Of a DNA stretch of 64,000 nucleotides, positions 23,013 through 34,764 are shown piece by piece (positions within the stretch are counted from its first letter, which is position 1; each line of letters begins with the position of its first letter). The notes under the pieces were generated by a model. It saw only the letters and a list, made by a program, of their open reading frames with translations, searched no databases and was not told the DNA's origin. Origin of the DNA: Apostichopus japonicus (lineage: Eukaryota; Echinodermata; Holothuroidea; Aspidochirotida; Stichopodidae); assembly GCF_037975245.1 (NCBI RefSeq), contig NC_092572.1, positions 27,389,989 through 27,453,988 on the forward strand, read 5' to 3'. Position numbers and translations under genes: made by a program.

Positions 23013-25040
23013 TACCAGAAATGCGGATATTTCAAAAGAAACTGAAGCTGCAGACTATGAAGTATTGTTAAGAACTGTTCAGCTGTTTTCATAATATCTG
23101 ATGTTGTTTAACTTTAAAGTTAAACCCCCTCACTGAGATGTTCAGTACTACATAGTTACAATATCTGAGGTTGTTGTTGTTACTACAGTTAATCCCCCCT
23201 CACATCTATGAGATGGTGCTACGGATTGAGTAACTTCAGTCTTCTCATGCTGAACCTGTCTGCTATGCAAACTCCGCACACTCCGATAGACTGTACGTAC
23301 CTACAGATGTAGCATGCTCCTACTGTACAAGCTGGTAATTAACATTCTTGCACCCCAGATAATGTTTGTGGACTACTGTATCAAACCACTATGGCAATTT
23401 TTCCCAGGGTACAGTACCCTTTGGGTAGTCTTAGAGGCATCCCTTAAAGGAAACACAAAGCAGCAGCCTACAGTACTGTACAGTAACCATCATCTTAAAT
23501 TGCTTACAGTACATGACAAAGATCTTTTGTGAAGAAAAAGTCCCTTTAACAGGTTTACAAGCAAAATCTTGCTGGTTTTGAGAGATATTGTACCTTAAAT
23601 GTCATATCTGGGAGGTGTTTCAATTTTCAACCAATCATCCCAGGGCTACCTGTAAGTGTAAATGATCATACTGTACATGTACTGTTTGATGGACATCTGT
23701 AAACTGTCCAGTACATGTACAAAATGACCGAAATTTATTCCCTTCTAACTGTAGTAACACATGTTGAAGAATGGAGAAATGGGGCTGGGATTGCAGAGAG
23801 AGTGGGGAGGGGGGGGGGGTGTGGGGGCACAAGACCTTTATACTTACAACAGATGATTTTTCATCTACATGGTCATAACTCAGAGAACAAGATTCCCTCC
23901 TGGTTGGTGGTGTTGTAAATTCAGCTTATCCACTTCACTAATGTCCAACTATCTGTGACAGAATAGAATAGAAAGATTCCTTATTTTAAAGCAGTTAATG
24001 AATATTAATTGCAATAACTTTGGTTAATATTTAATATATTGGACAGAATTTTATGTAAATAATTATAAAATTGACCCAAATAACAAATGATGTTCAGTAA
24101 CACCTGGCCTGTTCCATGGTCCCCATCAAGATTTAGAGAATGATAAATTGGTCACAAATATAGTGAAAATGTTAAGATCATTAGCTAAGGTCACAAATTA
24201 TAGTGAACAGCTTAGCCAAATATGAAAAGAAAGCCAGAATTCTGAGTGTATATGTTTATGGTTTAATTAATTCTCTATTGTTAGAAGAAATGTGTTTATG
24301 CTAAAAAATTTAATACAGTAAATAAATTGAATACCTTAGAACTTTCTATCTTTTTGGTTCCAATGCTTTGCATCAGTCAGAACCTATGCAGTCAAGATGA
24401 TGTATGTGTGTGCGTGTGTGCGTTTGTTTTGTATTCTGACTGAGGACTTGAACAAAAGAATTTTCAAGTCCTCAGTTGTGATTTCTAAAGAATCACCACG
24501 TCCTCGGACAAATTTGATTGTATGAGGTATTGTTAAGGTTAGGATACGTGGATTTGAACAATGGAAAATACAATGGGGTCCTCGGTCTGAATGTAATACA
24601 AACATGTGTGTGTGTGTGTGTGTATGTGACGCCCTAGCGTGTAAACACATGATCTCAAGTATAAAATATGTGATCATTGGTATATATGTTGGTCAGGGTC
24701 AGTAGCTGATCCCTATTGTTTTCGGTGGAGCTATCATGCATATTAATGAGTGGGAGGGGCGTGACATAAACTTTTAAAATGTCAATATCTCTTCTAACGT
24801 GTGTCCAAATTAGTTCAAAGTTGGTATTGTGATGTACTACACAGTATACATGTACGTGTACTTTGCAATTTAAGCAAATTTTACTTCATGAATATTCATT
24901 GAGTGGCTGGGGCTTAATTTAAAACCGCCACTGTGCAAAACAGCTTGTAACAGGATATCTCCACAAACAAAAACTGAATCAATGTTGTACTTGGTAGATA
25001 GATGACCTACAATGTACATACAGTATGTACGTATACATAT
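23013..25040. other. Intergenic, no gene seen
   Basis: AT-rich sequence with scattered GTACAGTAC words, a G-run near 23805-23826 and short GT/TG runs near 24402 and 24606. One block (about 24708-24820) recurs in diverged form at 25267-25385, just beyond the SINE. Confidence 0.5.
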
Positions 25041-25266
25041 AAGATCCTCCTGCAAGCAGGAACTCGCGAAGAAGCCATCATTGGCTTATCAAAGCCGCAA
25101 GCTGACCGAAGTCAGTCTCCTAGATTCATATTTAACGTCCATGATTATGAATTGTCAATTGTCAACAACTCTGTAACTGGACGAAATACATTAATCTTGG
25201 AGTCACTCCAATTTGGGACCTTATGATTGAAAGGCACCGGCATTAACCACTGAGCTAACACTCCTA
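25041..25266 (-). mobile_element. tRNA-derived SINE, family 1, copy 2
   Basis: An inverted copy of the SINE at 11131. On the minus strand the head AGGAGTGTTAGCTCAGTGGT starts at 25266, and the body ends with the GCTTGCAGGAGGATCTTA tail at 25041. The B box is degraded (GGAGTGACTCC without TTCGA), which suggests an older copy. Confidence 0.85.
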
Positions 25267-25779
25267 ATGAGTATTTGTGCCCTATTGTTTTTGGTTCCCA
25301 TCTCATGACTATTGATGAGTTGGCAGGGCTAACCATAAAATTCTGAAAATGTCAATTTCGCTGCAACTGAATGTCCGATAATTTAGTTATATATAAGCTA
25401 CATTATGCATTAACATTATGCTTACAGTATGTACAGTATGGTTGTATAGTACAGGTCGAGTTGGGTTTAACGTTGAATGCTTTTATAATGAAGGGGTACC
25501 CGAGGCACCGACCGAAATTAGCAAATAGGTAACCGGGAGCAAATTTTTGGACGATTCCCCCACTACTTTTATCTGTACATTTCTGTGGGTGTCGTATCAA
25601 TTGGTCCACCGAAGTACAGTTACTACTGCAGCTGACTTCGATGGTAAGTTTTAAATGGTCCACCCGGGCTGGACTCAATCCTCTTTCATTCTCTGCATGT
25701 ACATTATTACAGCACAGTACTGTAGGTGACCTACTGTACTGGTCCAACCTGAGGTAACTCACAGTATACTGTACAGTGC

Positions 25780-25925
25780 ATTCCAAAACTTACTGGGTTT
25801 GGAAATCTACGAGTGAAAAGCTTACCTGTCTCCTCACAACCTCAGCATTTCTGGTTTGTCCATGTCTAGAGTGAACTGATAACCTTTAAGCACTGTGCAC
25901 CCTCTATAACCGGACCCTTCAGGTA
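25780..25925. mobile_element. DIRS terminal fragment (element B-type left end)
   Basis: Starts ATTCCAAAACTTACTGG, then CTTACCTGTCTCCTCACAAC and CACTGTGCACCCTCTATAAC, following the left end of the element at 37988 with substitutions. No recognisable DIRS ORF follows. Confidence 0.8.
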
Positions 25926-28182
25926 AACAACCTCCTAAAAACTTCCCAAAAACTTACCTAAAACCTTCCCAACCTAGCAGGATACTTATGGAGCTTTGCA
26001 CGATAATTGATACTGTACCTGCAGTTCCGAGCGGATTGAAAAGAAAATCCGAGCACAAAACGAACCTTCTAGACACTTTGGAGGACCAAAGTAAATTTCC
26101 TGTACTATGGGTTTGCCGTAAAACTCATGAACAACCTGGCTGGTCTCAGGTATGCATGTATATACATATTGTTGGTCTACCACGTACATTAGATGGGCTA
26201 TAGTGATCCATGGAAGCTGAATACCTAACATCTCTCAATAATTAAATTAGATTTTCAAAATTTATACAGCAGGTTCACACCAGTTGGAATTACAGTTTGA
26301 TTGGGATATGGGAGGAGGCAATGCAAAAAATGTTACCAAGTTAAAGTAGTAGATTAGTATTTTAAGCAGATTGTTATGTACTGTAGGAACATATATATGT
26401 AGTACTGAAGAGTACTGTAGTTTAGTGTTATGTAGTAGTGTTATACATGTAGTAGTGTTACGTACAGTAGTAGTGTTATGTACGTTACTTAGTAGTGTTA
26501 TGTACAGTAGTAGTGTTATGTATTAGTGTTATGTGTTACGTAGTAGTGTATGTAGTAGTGTTATGTAGTAGAGTTTAGTACTTAGAGTACATGGTGGAGT
26601 ACTGTAGATGAAGTACTCTACTGTAGAAGTATAGTAGTGTAGTAGTGCAGTACTGCAGAAGTGTAGAAATGTTGAAGTGTAGTATCATTGTGTAGAAGTG
26701 TAGTCATGTAGAAACTTAGTGTGGTAGTGTAGAAGTGAAGTGTAGTTATTGTAGAAGTGTAGTGTAGTATTGTAGAAGTGGAGTGTAGTAGTGTAGAAGT
26801 GGAGTGTAGTACTAGTGTAGTGTAGTATTGTAGAAGTATTTACTTAGTGTAGAAGTGAAGAAGTGTAAAAGTGTAGAAGGGTAGATGTGTGGAATATACG
26901 TAGTGTAGCAGAGTAGTAGTGTAGATGTTCAGAAGTAACTAGTGTAGATTTGTAGTTAGTGTTTACAACTAGTGTACAGTAGAAGTGTAGTAATGTCTAG
27001 AAGTCTAGACATGAAGTGTTGTAGTTCACTGTACTAGCGTACCATACTGAAGCATACATGTAGTGTACTTTAAAATGTACAGTACTTCATATAGTCAAGT
27101 GAAGTGTACCGTAGAGTGCATACTATACTGAGTGTACTATACAGTACAGTAGTTCACTTTAAAAGTGTACAGTACAAGTTTAAGTAAACTGGAGACAGTT
27201 AAGAAAGGGTTGAATGTAAGATAACTTCCTCATAGTACTGTATTTAAAGTGATCATGAAACTTGGTTCATTTCACAATCACCGCTAGCTATATAACACAG
27301 TATATATATACACCCTTATTTAGCCAACTACAGTATTACTGTACATATATATATACTGTATATGTACAGTATAGGGCAATTCCGTAAAGTCGGACGTACA
27401 TTTCGGACAGTTTGTTGATCAATATATCTCAATGGATATATAGGAAATTAGTTTTTATTTGGGTTTTGTGTAACATCTGCCTTGCACTATTTTTGTATGG
27501 AGTTTCATTCCTTGTCCATCCAAATAAACTACAAAAATACTCAAAAAACCTCCCTGTGACGGACTTACCCAGAGAAAGTGACTTTTTCAGATTGTATGTT
27601 TCTTAGTATTATACAGGTCTGTACAGTGCACAGCCTACAGTACATACTGCATATCAAGAAAATCAGTACTGGTCCATTTTGACATTCTGTGACTGGTCAA
27701 GATCTTCCTGTTGACTAATAGCATCACAAAGTTCTGTTGGTAACAGTGCTCACCATAAGGTTGCCGACCTACTGTACTGTACTGCATAATTTTGCAGAAT
27801 ACCAATTGCCTTTCAGTAGCCTATACCAATGCCTTTCAGTAGCCTATACATTTCCATGAAAGCAAATCTCATAGACTACAGTGCAGTATACTGTAATTGG
27901 CAATCAGACATGAAACAGTGGGACGTCTTGACAAAATCTATGTCGGTATCTAAAACCAGAGAGTGAAATATTCAAGCAATGAGCTTTGTCAAACTACCGT
28001 TTGATGACACTGGAGAAAGTTATTGACAGAGCAAAATTTTTGTGAAAGTCGTCTACGCCGGTTGCGGATCAAACAGCCGGGCCTTTCGTCAATGACTGCA
28101 TGTAACTAGTGTACCCTACTGTACAGTACATGTCATATTAGGTAAAAAGTCTGTGTTATTCTGACCAAACCTACCCGAAAGA
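25926..28182. other. Intergenic with a GTAGTGTAGAA array
   Basis: About 26400-27020 is an irregular array of GTAGTGTAGAAGTGTAG-like words. The remainder has scattered TACAGTA words and no recognisable exon. Confidence 0.7.
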
Positions 28183-29312
28183 TACAGTATACCCTATAGA
28201 TACAGTATACCCTACAGATATAGTATACCCTATACAGTATACCCTACAAATACATACATACCCTATAGATACAGTATACCCTATAGTATATCCTATAGAT
28301 ACAGTACAGTATACCCTATACAGTATACCCTACAAATACATACATACCCTATAGATACAGTATACTCTATAGATACAGTATATCCTATAGTATATCCTAT
28401 AGATACAGTACAGTATACCCTAGTAGTATATCCTATAAATACAGTATACCCTATAGATACACTGATATACCCTATACAGTAGATACATTGTACCCTATAG
28501 ATACACTTATATCCTATAGATACAGTATACCCTATAGTATATCCTATAGATACAGTACAGTATACCCTAGTAGTATATCCTATAGATACAGTATACCCTA
28601 TAGATACAGTATACCCTATAGATACAGTATACTCTATAGATACAGTATACCCTATAGTATATCCTATAGATACAGTACAGTATACCCTATACAGTATACC
28701 CTACAAATACATACATACCCTATAGATACAGTATACTCTATAGATACAGTATATCCTATAGTATATCCTATAGATACAGTACAGTATACCCTAGTAGTAT
28801 ATCCTATAAATACAGTATACCCTATAGATACACTGATATACCCTATACAGTAGATACAGTGTACCCTATAGATACACTTATATCCTATAGATACAGTATA
28901 CCCTATAGTATATCCTATAGATACAGTACAGTATACCCTAGTAGTATATCCTATAGATACAGTATACCCTATAGATACAGTATACCCTATAGATACAGTA
29001 TACTCTATAGATACAGTATACCCTATAGTATATCCTATAGATACAGTACAGTATACCCTAGTAGTATATCCTATAAATACAGTATACCCTATAGATACAC
29101 TGATATATCCTATAGAATAGATACAGTATACCCTATAGTATATCCTATAGATACAGTTTATCCTATAGATACAGTATACCCTATACAGTAGATACAGTGT
29201 ACCCTATAGATACAGTATATCCTATAGATACAGTATACCCTATAGATACAGTATACCCTATAGATACACTGATATACCCTATAGATACAGTACTATACCC
29301 TATAGATACAGT
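28183..29312. repeat. CCTATAGATACAGTATAC satellite with 371-bp higher-order unit
   Basis: The basic unit of about 18 bp (CCTATAGATACAGTATAC) has variants such as CCTAGTAGTATAT and CTACAAATACATACATA. The order of variants from 28489 repeats from 28860, a 371-bp period. Long open frames in it (MYPIDT...) are repeat artefacts. Confidence 0.93.
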
Positions 29313-30293
29313 ATATATGTGTACATGCGTACAGTACTTGCGTGCATGCGTTCCGTAGATTCGGTATACAAGAGAGAGCTCACTGTTGAAAAATTGGCAA
29401 AGGAAGGAACACAACCAGAAGCAAGTCCAAAGACTTAGTCAATCCTTTTCACATTTGTGTTGGACTTGACTAAGCACATGCAACAAAGTTCCTGCACCAA
29501 TGTAGACCTACAGCATTACAGTATAGAAGATATCAAGTAATTAACAGAAGTTCTCCTCCCATCAGCTTTACCTTTTTCCAGCCCCGTAATGTAGAAGGGG
29601 TTTTCAGTGTACTGATCGCAAAATGGCCTAAAGTTGATAGTTCGGTACTTTCTAAACAATGGGTTCCTGGAACGGAACTGACATGGACGTTACAGTTAGT
29701 ACCTGTAGCCAATGTTTGCGGTTCATCCAAGCTGGACCTTTGAAATGATCATGTTGAAATATTACTATTTTCAGGTTGTGACATAAACTTGTCTGTGTTA
29801 TTACTGTATCCGTCATGACCTAGAGAATGACCTCCACAGAGTTCTTGCTCTCACTAAGTTTGATGCATCTATCCAGTTAGGAAGTTTCATTCAAGCTTTA
29901 CTTTATAATTTAGTGTGTTCACTATCTAGAGGTTTTCTGACTTTGATTCCTGATGACCTCAAATGACCTATGACTTCCACAAAACCTTTCCATAATCTGC
30001 TGCATTCATGTCATATTTACTATCAAATTTCTTTAACCGATGTTCCAATGAAACATGAAAAATATTTGAATAAGTTTACTGTTCAAACACAAAATATGGC
30101 AGTGTAGCAATATACACGCCCATGTTCACATTTCATAAAGAAATATTTCCAAAAATAACCAAATTTAATACTTCATGAGGGTACTCTTCAAATAAAAACA
30201 TATGGCAGTATATTCATGTGTACACAGCATAATTTGAACTATTAGATGTTTTGATATTCTGTATACATAAATGTTAATTAAAATTATTTGACA
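29313..30293. other. Intergenic, nothing recognised
   Basis: Low-complexity AT-rich sequence between the satellite and the DIRS cluster. No exon, tRNA or transposon end was identified. Confidence 0.5.
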
Positions 30294-31449
30294 ATCCCCA
30301 AAACTTACTGGTTTGGGGATGTACGAGCGACGATACTGCCTGGGTGGTAGAATGGGAAAGAGGTGTAAAGTGGGGGGGGGGGGGGGGCCCAGGGAGCGAG
30401 GGCGCAGTGCTAAAACATTTCCAATGTGTAGTTAGGTAGATGGGAGTGTTAAGACCAGGATCTCTCGATCCCACTGTGAGACGGAGAGAGGAAAAACCAG
30501 TTTAGTTTTAGTTGTAACGTTAAGGCACATGGTATTCAATTTCTTATATAATACAATAACTATGCAGTCTCACATTTAAACTTAACTGCATATTTGGATA
30601 AGGCATCTGAATGGATTTTTGGCATAAACAAAGGCTACTTCTAGTTCTTAAAATAATAAACTGAACCTGCTCAATCTTTCTAATAATTCAATACATAACA
30701 ATACAATCAATCTGGCGGGCCGTAAATACTTATTTCTATCTGGATCATTTCGGGGAATCCCCTACTCTTGTTACTACGCAATGACGTCACCCCTCATGAC
30801 AGTTCTAACGACCAAATGTACAAGCTATAGCCTATTCATAACGCTAGGTCACTGAGCAACATTACGTACAGAGAAATTACCTAAAATGTCACATCTACGG
30901 CATCCTGATACATATGATATACGGTACTATTATTAACAACATCAAGAAATAAATCACTTTTGTACTGATATGACTCGTGTAAATTATGATTTTGTACCCC
31001 TAATCGAACTTTAACGACAAACAATTGTTATACGAATATTAGTAGGCCCATGATAACACATACATACAGTATCCTACATGCAAACCTGACGGTCTCGTTT
31101 ATAACGAATATTAACTCTTATGTATCGATGGCAAATCTAGACCATCCGTCATAATGAAAATCTTTTAATAACGACAAATATTTAATCAACAACCTAGTAA
31201 TACTTCCATATTCACATGAAAGGGATTTAAGCATCATCTTACCTGTGAGACGGAGAGAGGAAAAACCAGTTTAGTTTTAGTTGTAACGTTAAGGCACATG
31301 GTATTCAATCGCTGAGGCTCCGCCCACCATACACGCTATTGAACGCCAAAACAAACAACAAAATTTTGGGTAGGGCACCGCTAATCATACCCATAACAGG
31401 AGAGTGCAGATGTGGAGTGGGAGACAGGTAAGAGTGAAGCGAAATAAAT
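30294..31449. mobile_element. Short non-autonomous DIRS-like element
   Basis: The left end ATCCCCAAAACTTACTGGTTTGG and GTACGAGCGACG match DIRS left ends at 31557 and 37988. The right end GGGAGACAGGTAAGAGTGAAGCGAAATAAAT matches the right end at 44330-44360. About 1.16 kb, with no RT or recombinase sequence. It carries an identical 66-bp direct repeat at 30475-30540 and 31244-31309. It directly precedes full-length element A. Confidence 0.65.
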
Positions 31450-31600
31450 ACTTATAAATGTTTAAACTGCACATGAATACTATTCAAGTACAAGATACAC
31501 CCAGTTCCTACAGGTACACTGTATACATGTGCAGAATAGCATAATTTGATATACTAAATTCCCCAAACCTTAACCGGTTTGTGAATTAACGAGCGACGTA

Positions 31601-31695
31601 CTCACCTCATATAACCTATGCATTACCGTATTAACCTCGCTCTAGCATCTGGCAATTTGTCTGTATGTAAGTGTGGCCATCTCCCTTCCGTAATT
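31601..31695. repeat. DIRS A left inverted terminal repeat
   Basis: Begins CTCACCTCATATAACC and ends CTTCCGTAATT. It is the inverted complement of 37574-37668 over 95 bp. The tip outside it (31557-31600) is unique to this end and is matched only in the ICR. Confidence 0.92.
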
Positions 31696-32035
31696 TCCAG
31701 GCCGCAATGGTGCGGCACCGGACGGAGAAGGGGGAGAGGATCGACCAAGGGGCGGAAACCCCGAGGATACAACCAAAAACATTCTCACCTGAAGAGGCCC
31801 TAGGTGGGCTGGTGTGGGTGACAGGTGGGTCCTGAGTGGGCCCGAAGTGGGTCCAGAGTGGGTCGTCGGTGGGTGTAGGCGGGACCCCACGACATCCCTC
31901 GAAAATTCCTGGGGGGAAAGGCCGTCACATGGTCATATCTGTGTGGCCAGTTCCCCTAGTATCCGAGGAGGGTATCCGACGTGGTTGTATGGTTCCGTCC
32001 GCGAGGTCCCCCATAGTGGGGAGGCGGGTCGGGAT

Positions 32036-32132
32036 GTTATATGAGGTGAGTACGTCGCTCGTTAATTCACAAACCGGTTAAGGTTTGGGGAATTCACAGC
32101 GCGTACTCCCTCACCTCATATAACCTATGCAT
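32036..32132. repeat. DIRS A internal complementary region (ICR)
   Basis: The first half is the complement of the left tip (to GGTTAAGGTTTGGGGAATT); the second half is the complement of the right tip (from CACAGCGCGTACTCCCTC to CCTATGCAT). The two halves abut at 32090-32094. This arrangement is diagnostic of DIRS elements and serves as the template for completing the ends. Confidence 0.93.
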
Positions 32133-34764
32133 TTGTGACACAGGAGCCCTGGCGGTGGGTCGAGGATCTCGCGGGCGGCGGACCTAGGGCCGCTCGGGCA
32201 AAATCCCCTTCCGTGGCAGGGGTGTTTGTGAGATAACAGGCGACAAAGGAAGACGGGGTCTTCCAGGCCGCCGCCTTCATAATATCTTCCAGGGGAACCC
32301 CCCGGAACCACGCCCTGGACGTGGCGTGGCCTCGGACGTCGTGCGCCCGGACGGGTTCCCCAGGCTGGGTGTGGGCACGAATTAAGTCGGCCATCCACCG
32401 TGAAATGGTGTCCTTTGAGGCCGGGGTGTAGGGCGACCGCGGTAAAATGAAGAGCCTGTCCGAGGTACGTAGCTGTTTGGTCCTCTCTATGTACCACTTA
32501 AGGGCTCGGACAGGGCACCAGCGCTTGTCTTCCGCGATTGACGAGGCTTGTGACAGACTCGGTAGGAAGATCTCGTTCGGGGTAAAGGTTACTGATTGGT
32601 TCTTTGGGAGGAAGTGAGGGTCAGGTAGTAATCTGACTCCTCCTGGTTCGAACCTCGTGAACCCCCGTTGGAGGGTGAGCGCGTGGAGACAGCTTCTGCG
32701 CCTGGCAGAGGCGGCCGCGATCAGAAACAGAGTTTTGTGTGTTAGTTTGTCCAATGGAGCATTGTGTAACGGCTCGTACGGAGAGCCCGCAAGGGTCGTC
32801 AGGACCTCGTGGAGGGCCCATGACGGGGCCAGGCGGCGCCTGGGAGGGCGTCTGTGGAACATGCCCCTTAAGACCTGGCGGAGGACCGGGTTGGTTCCTA
32901 CTGAGGAGCCATCCGAGAATCCGCTGTGAACCGCTGCTATTGCGGAGCGGTAATTTCTAATTGTACTTATTTGCTTCCCTTCTCGGAAGAGTTCGAGTAG
33001 GAAGGCCGCCACCTGGTCTACTGAGGCCTCCACGGGATCAGCAGCGTTGTCCCCGGCCCAAACATAGTATCGGTGCAGTCTAGAATCGTATGTTTTAACC
33101 GTGGACTGCCGGCGGGCATCCACTGCAATGTCCGCAACCTCCGGTGGAAACCCCGCTGTCTGGAGCGAGAGCCGGAGAGTTTCCACGCAGCTAGATGGAG
33201 GCTCGTGATGTCGGGGTGGGTTATGTGGCCGCTCCGTTGGGAGAGGAGCTTGGCGGCCGGTGGGAATTTGTATGGTAGGTCCACCAGCATTTCGATGATG
33301 AGTGGGAACCATGCTTGATTGGGCCAGCAAGGTGCGATCAAAAGCATGTCCGCTTCCACGTCCCGAAGCATCGTGAGAATTCTGCGGAGTAATCCCAGTG
33401 GGGGAAAGGCGTACATGGAGAGGCCCGCCCATGAGACGACTAGGGCGTCGGTCTTCCAGGCCTGCGGGTCGTGGTATCTGGAGCAGAACGTCGGGAGTTT
33501 GGCGTTCTTGGCCGTCGCGAACATGTCGACGGACGGCCTGCCGAACAGGTGGAATATGTGGTCGGACCACGTTCGGGAGAGCTCCCATTCCCCATTGTCT
33601 AGATACCCCCTGGACAGTGCGTCTGCCAGTATATTGTCTTTCCCTGCTAGGTGGGACGCCCGTAGGCCGATCCGAAGGGAGTCGCAGAGGACGAGCAGGT
33701 CCCATGTCCTGCGTAGGAGGGCCAGGGATCGAGTGCCCCCTTGACGGTTGATATACGCCACGGTCGTGGTGTTGTCTGACCGGACCGTGACAGTGTGGCC
33801 CGTTAGGTGGGTTGCCCAGTGACGTACGGCCCTCAGGACCGCTTCCGTCTCTAAAATATTGATATGGAGACCCCTCTCGGGCTCCGCCCATTCGCCGGCA
33901 ACTGTGTGTGTGCCCCATACCGCTCCCCAGCCGCTGAGGGAGGCATCCGTCGTGATCGACGTTGTAGGGGCTGGGTTCCGGAAAGGTCGCCCTGCCGCGA
34001 TCCTGTCCGACTCTGCCCACCACGTGAGAAACGGGCGAAGCCCCGTTGGAAGTGGGATTGGCGTTGCCGCCGACGACCGATCCGGGGCATAGTGTTTGAG
34101 GAGGTGCCGCTGGAGCGGCCTCATTCTGAGTCTGCACAGGTCTAGAAGGTCTGTGAAGCTCGCCATCTTCCCCAATAGGCGCTGCCACGTGAGCGCTGGG
34201 GTATTCCGATTGCCTAGTATTTTTCTGGCCGTGGCCACTAGGCTTGCCGTTCTTTCGGCCGTCGGGTAGACCATGCCGCTGGCGAGGTCGAGACGGGCCC
34301 CTAAGTATATGATCGATTGAGTGGGCACGAGGTTGGATTTCTCGACATTGATTAACCACCCCAGTTTCGTCAGGAGGGAGACGGTGGCGTTTGTACTGGC
34401 GAGAGCCCCTTGTTGGGAGTTGCCGAGTACTAACCAATCGTCTAGGTAGGCGAACACCATTACCCCGTTTCGGCGGAGGTGAGCCAGGACCGCCCTTGTT
34501 ACCCTGGTGAAAACCCTGGGTGCCGTGGAGAGGCCAAATGGTAGCGCTGTGAAGCGGTAATCTATGGCCTTGTACCTGAACGCGAGGAACCGCTGGTCCT
34601 CGAGTCGGATGGGGATATGTAGGTAGGCATCCTTTAGATCGACGGAGGATGCCCACATCCCTGGGCGCAGTAGGTGGAGGATTGATGTGAGAGTCTCCAT
34701 CCTGAACCTCTCCGGTCGGATGAACCTCCTGTTGAGAGGTCTGAGGTTCAGGATGGGCCTCCAA
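32125..34764 (-). CDS. DIRS A tyrosine recombinase ORF (integrase function)
   Basis: Inserts the circular DNA copy by tyrosine-recombinase chemistry, so no target duplication forms. The frame is 879 codons long, but the recognisable recombinase starts near residue 535 (SLQTAGFPPEVADIAVDAR, a SAM-like core-binding domain) and runs to about 860. Candidate catalytic residues: Arg in SARRRSCLHALTL, the H-x-x-R pair in RAHDVRGHATSRAW, Trp in AAWKTPSS, and the nucleophile Tyr in FVACYL. The upstream 500 codons overlap the RT frame in another register and may not be translated; the true start is unknown. The stop lies at the edge of the ICR. Confidence 0.88.
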   Translation of the reverse strand: MEAHPEPQTSQQEVHPTGEVQDGDSHINPPPTAPRDVGILRRSKGCLPTYPHPTRGPAVPRVQVQGHRLPLHSATIWPLHGTQGFHQGNKGGPGSPPPKRGNGVRLPRRLVSTRQLPTRGSRQYKRHRLPPDETGVVNQCREIQPRAHSIDHILRGPSRPRQRHGLPDGRKNGKPSGHGQKNTRQSEYPSAHVAAPIGEDGELHRPSRPVQTQNEAAPAAPPQTLCPGSVVGGNANPTSNGASPVSHVVGRVGQDRGRATFPEPSPYNVDHDGCLPQRLGSGMGHTHSCRRMGGAREGSPYQYFRDGSGPEGRTSLGNPPNGPHCHGPVRQHHDRGVYQPSRGHSIPGPPTQDMGPARPLRLPSDRPTGVPPSRERQYTGRRTVQGVSRQWGMGALPNVVRPHIPPVRQAVRRHVRDGQERQTPDVLLQIPRPAGLEDRRPSRLMGGPLHVRLSPTGITPQNSHDASGRGSGHAFDRTLLAQSSMVPTHHRNAGGPTIQIPTGRQAPLPTERPHNPPRHHEPPSSCVETLRLSLQTAGFPPEVADIAVDARRQSTVKTYDSRLHRYYVWAGDNAADPVEASVDQVAAFLLELFREGKQISTIRNYRSAIAAVHSGFSDGSSVGTNPVLRQVLRGMFHRRPPRRRLAPSWALHEVLTTLAGSPYEPLHNAPLDKLTHKTLFLIAAASARRRSCLHALTLQRGFTRFEPGGVRLLPDPHFLPKNQSVTFTPNEIFLPSLSQASSIAEDKRWCPVRALKWYIERTKQLRTSDRLFILPRSPYTPASKDTISRWMADLIRAHTQPGEPVRAHDVRGHATSRAWFRGVPLEDIMKAAAWKTPSSFVACYLTNTPATEGDFARAALGPPPARSSTHRQGSCVTNA

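Noticed and set aside
28488-29414. Open frames encoding YPIDT/YRYS repeats
   Set aside because: Artefact of the 18-bp satellite; periodic peptides without a start context or splice signals.
30475-31309. 66-bp direct repeats as LTRs of a small retrotransposon
   Set aside because: Too short, no TG...CA ends, no primer-binding site or polypurine tract; better described as an internal duplication in a DIRS-like element.
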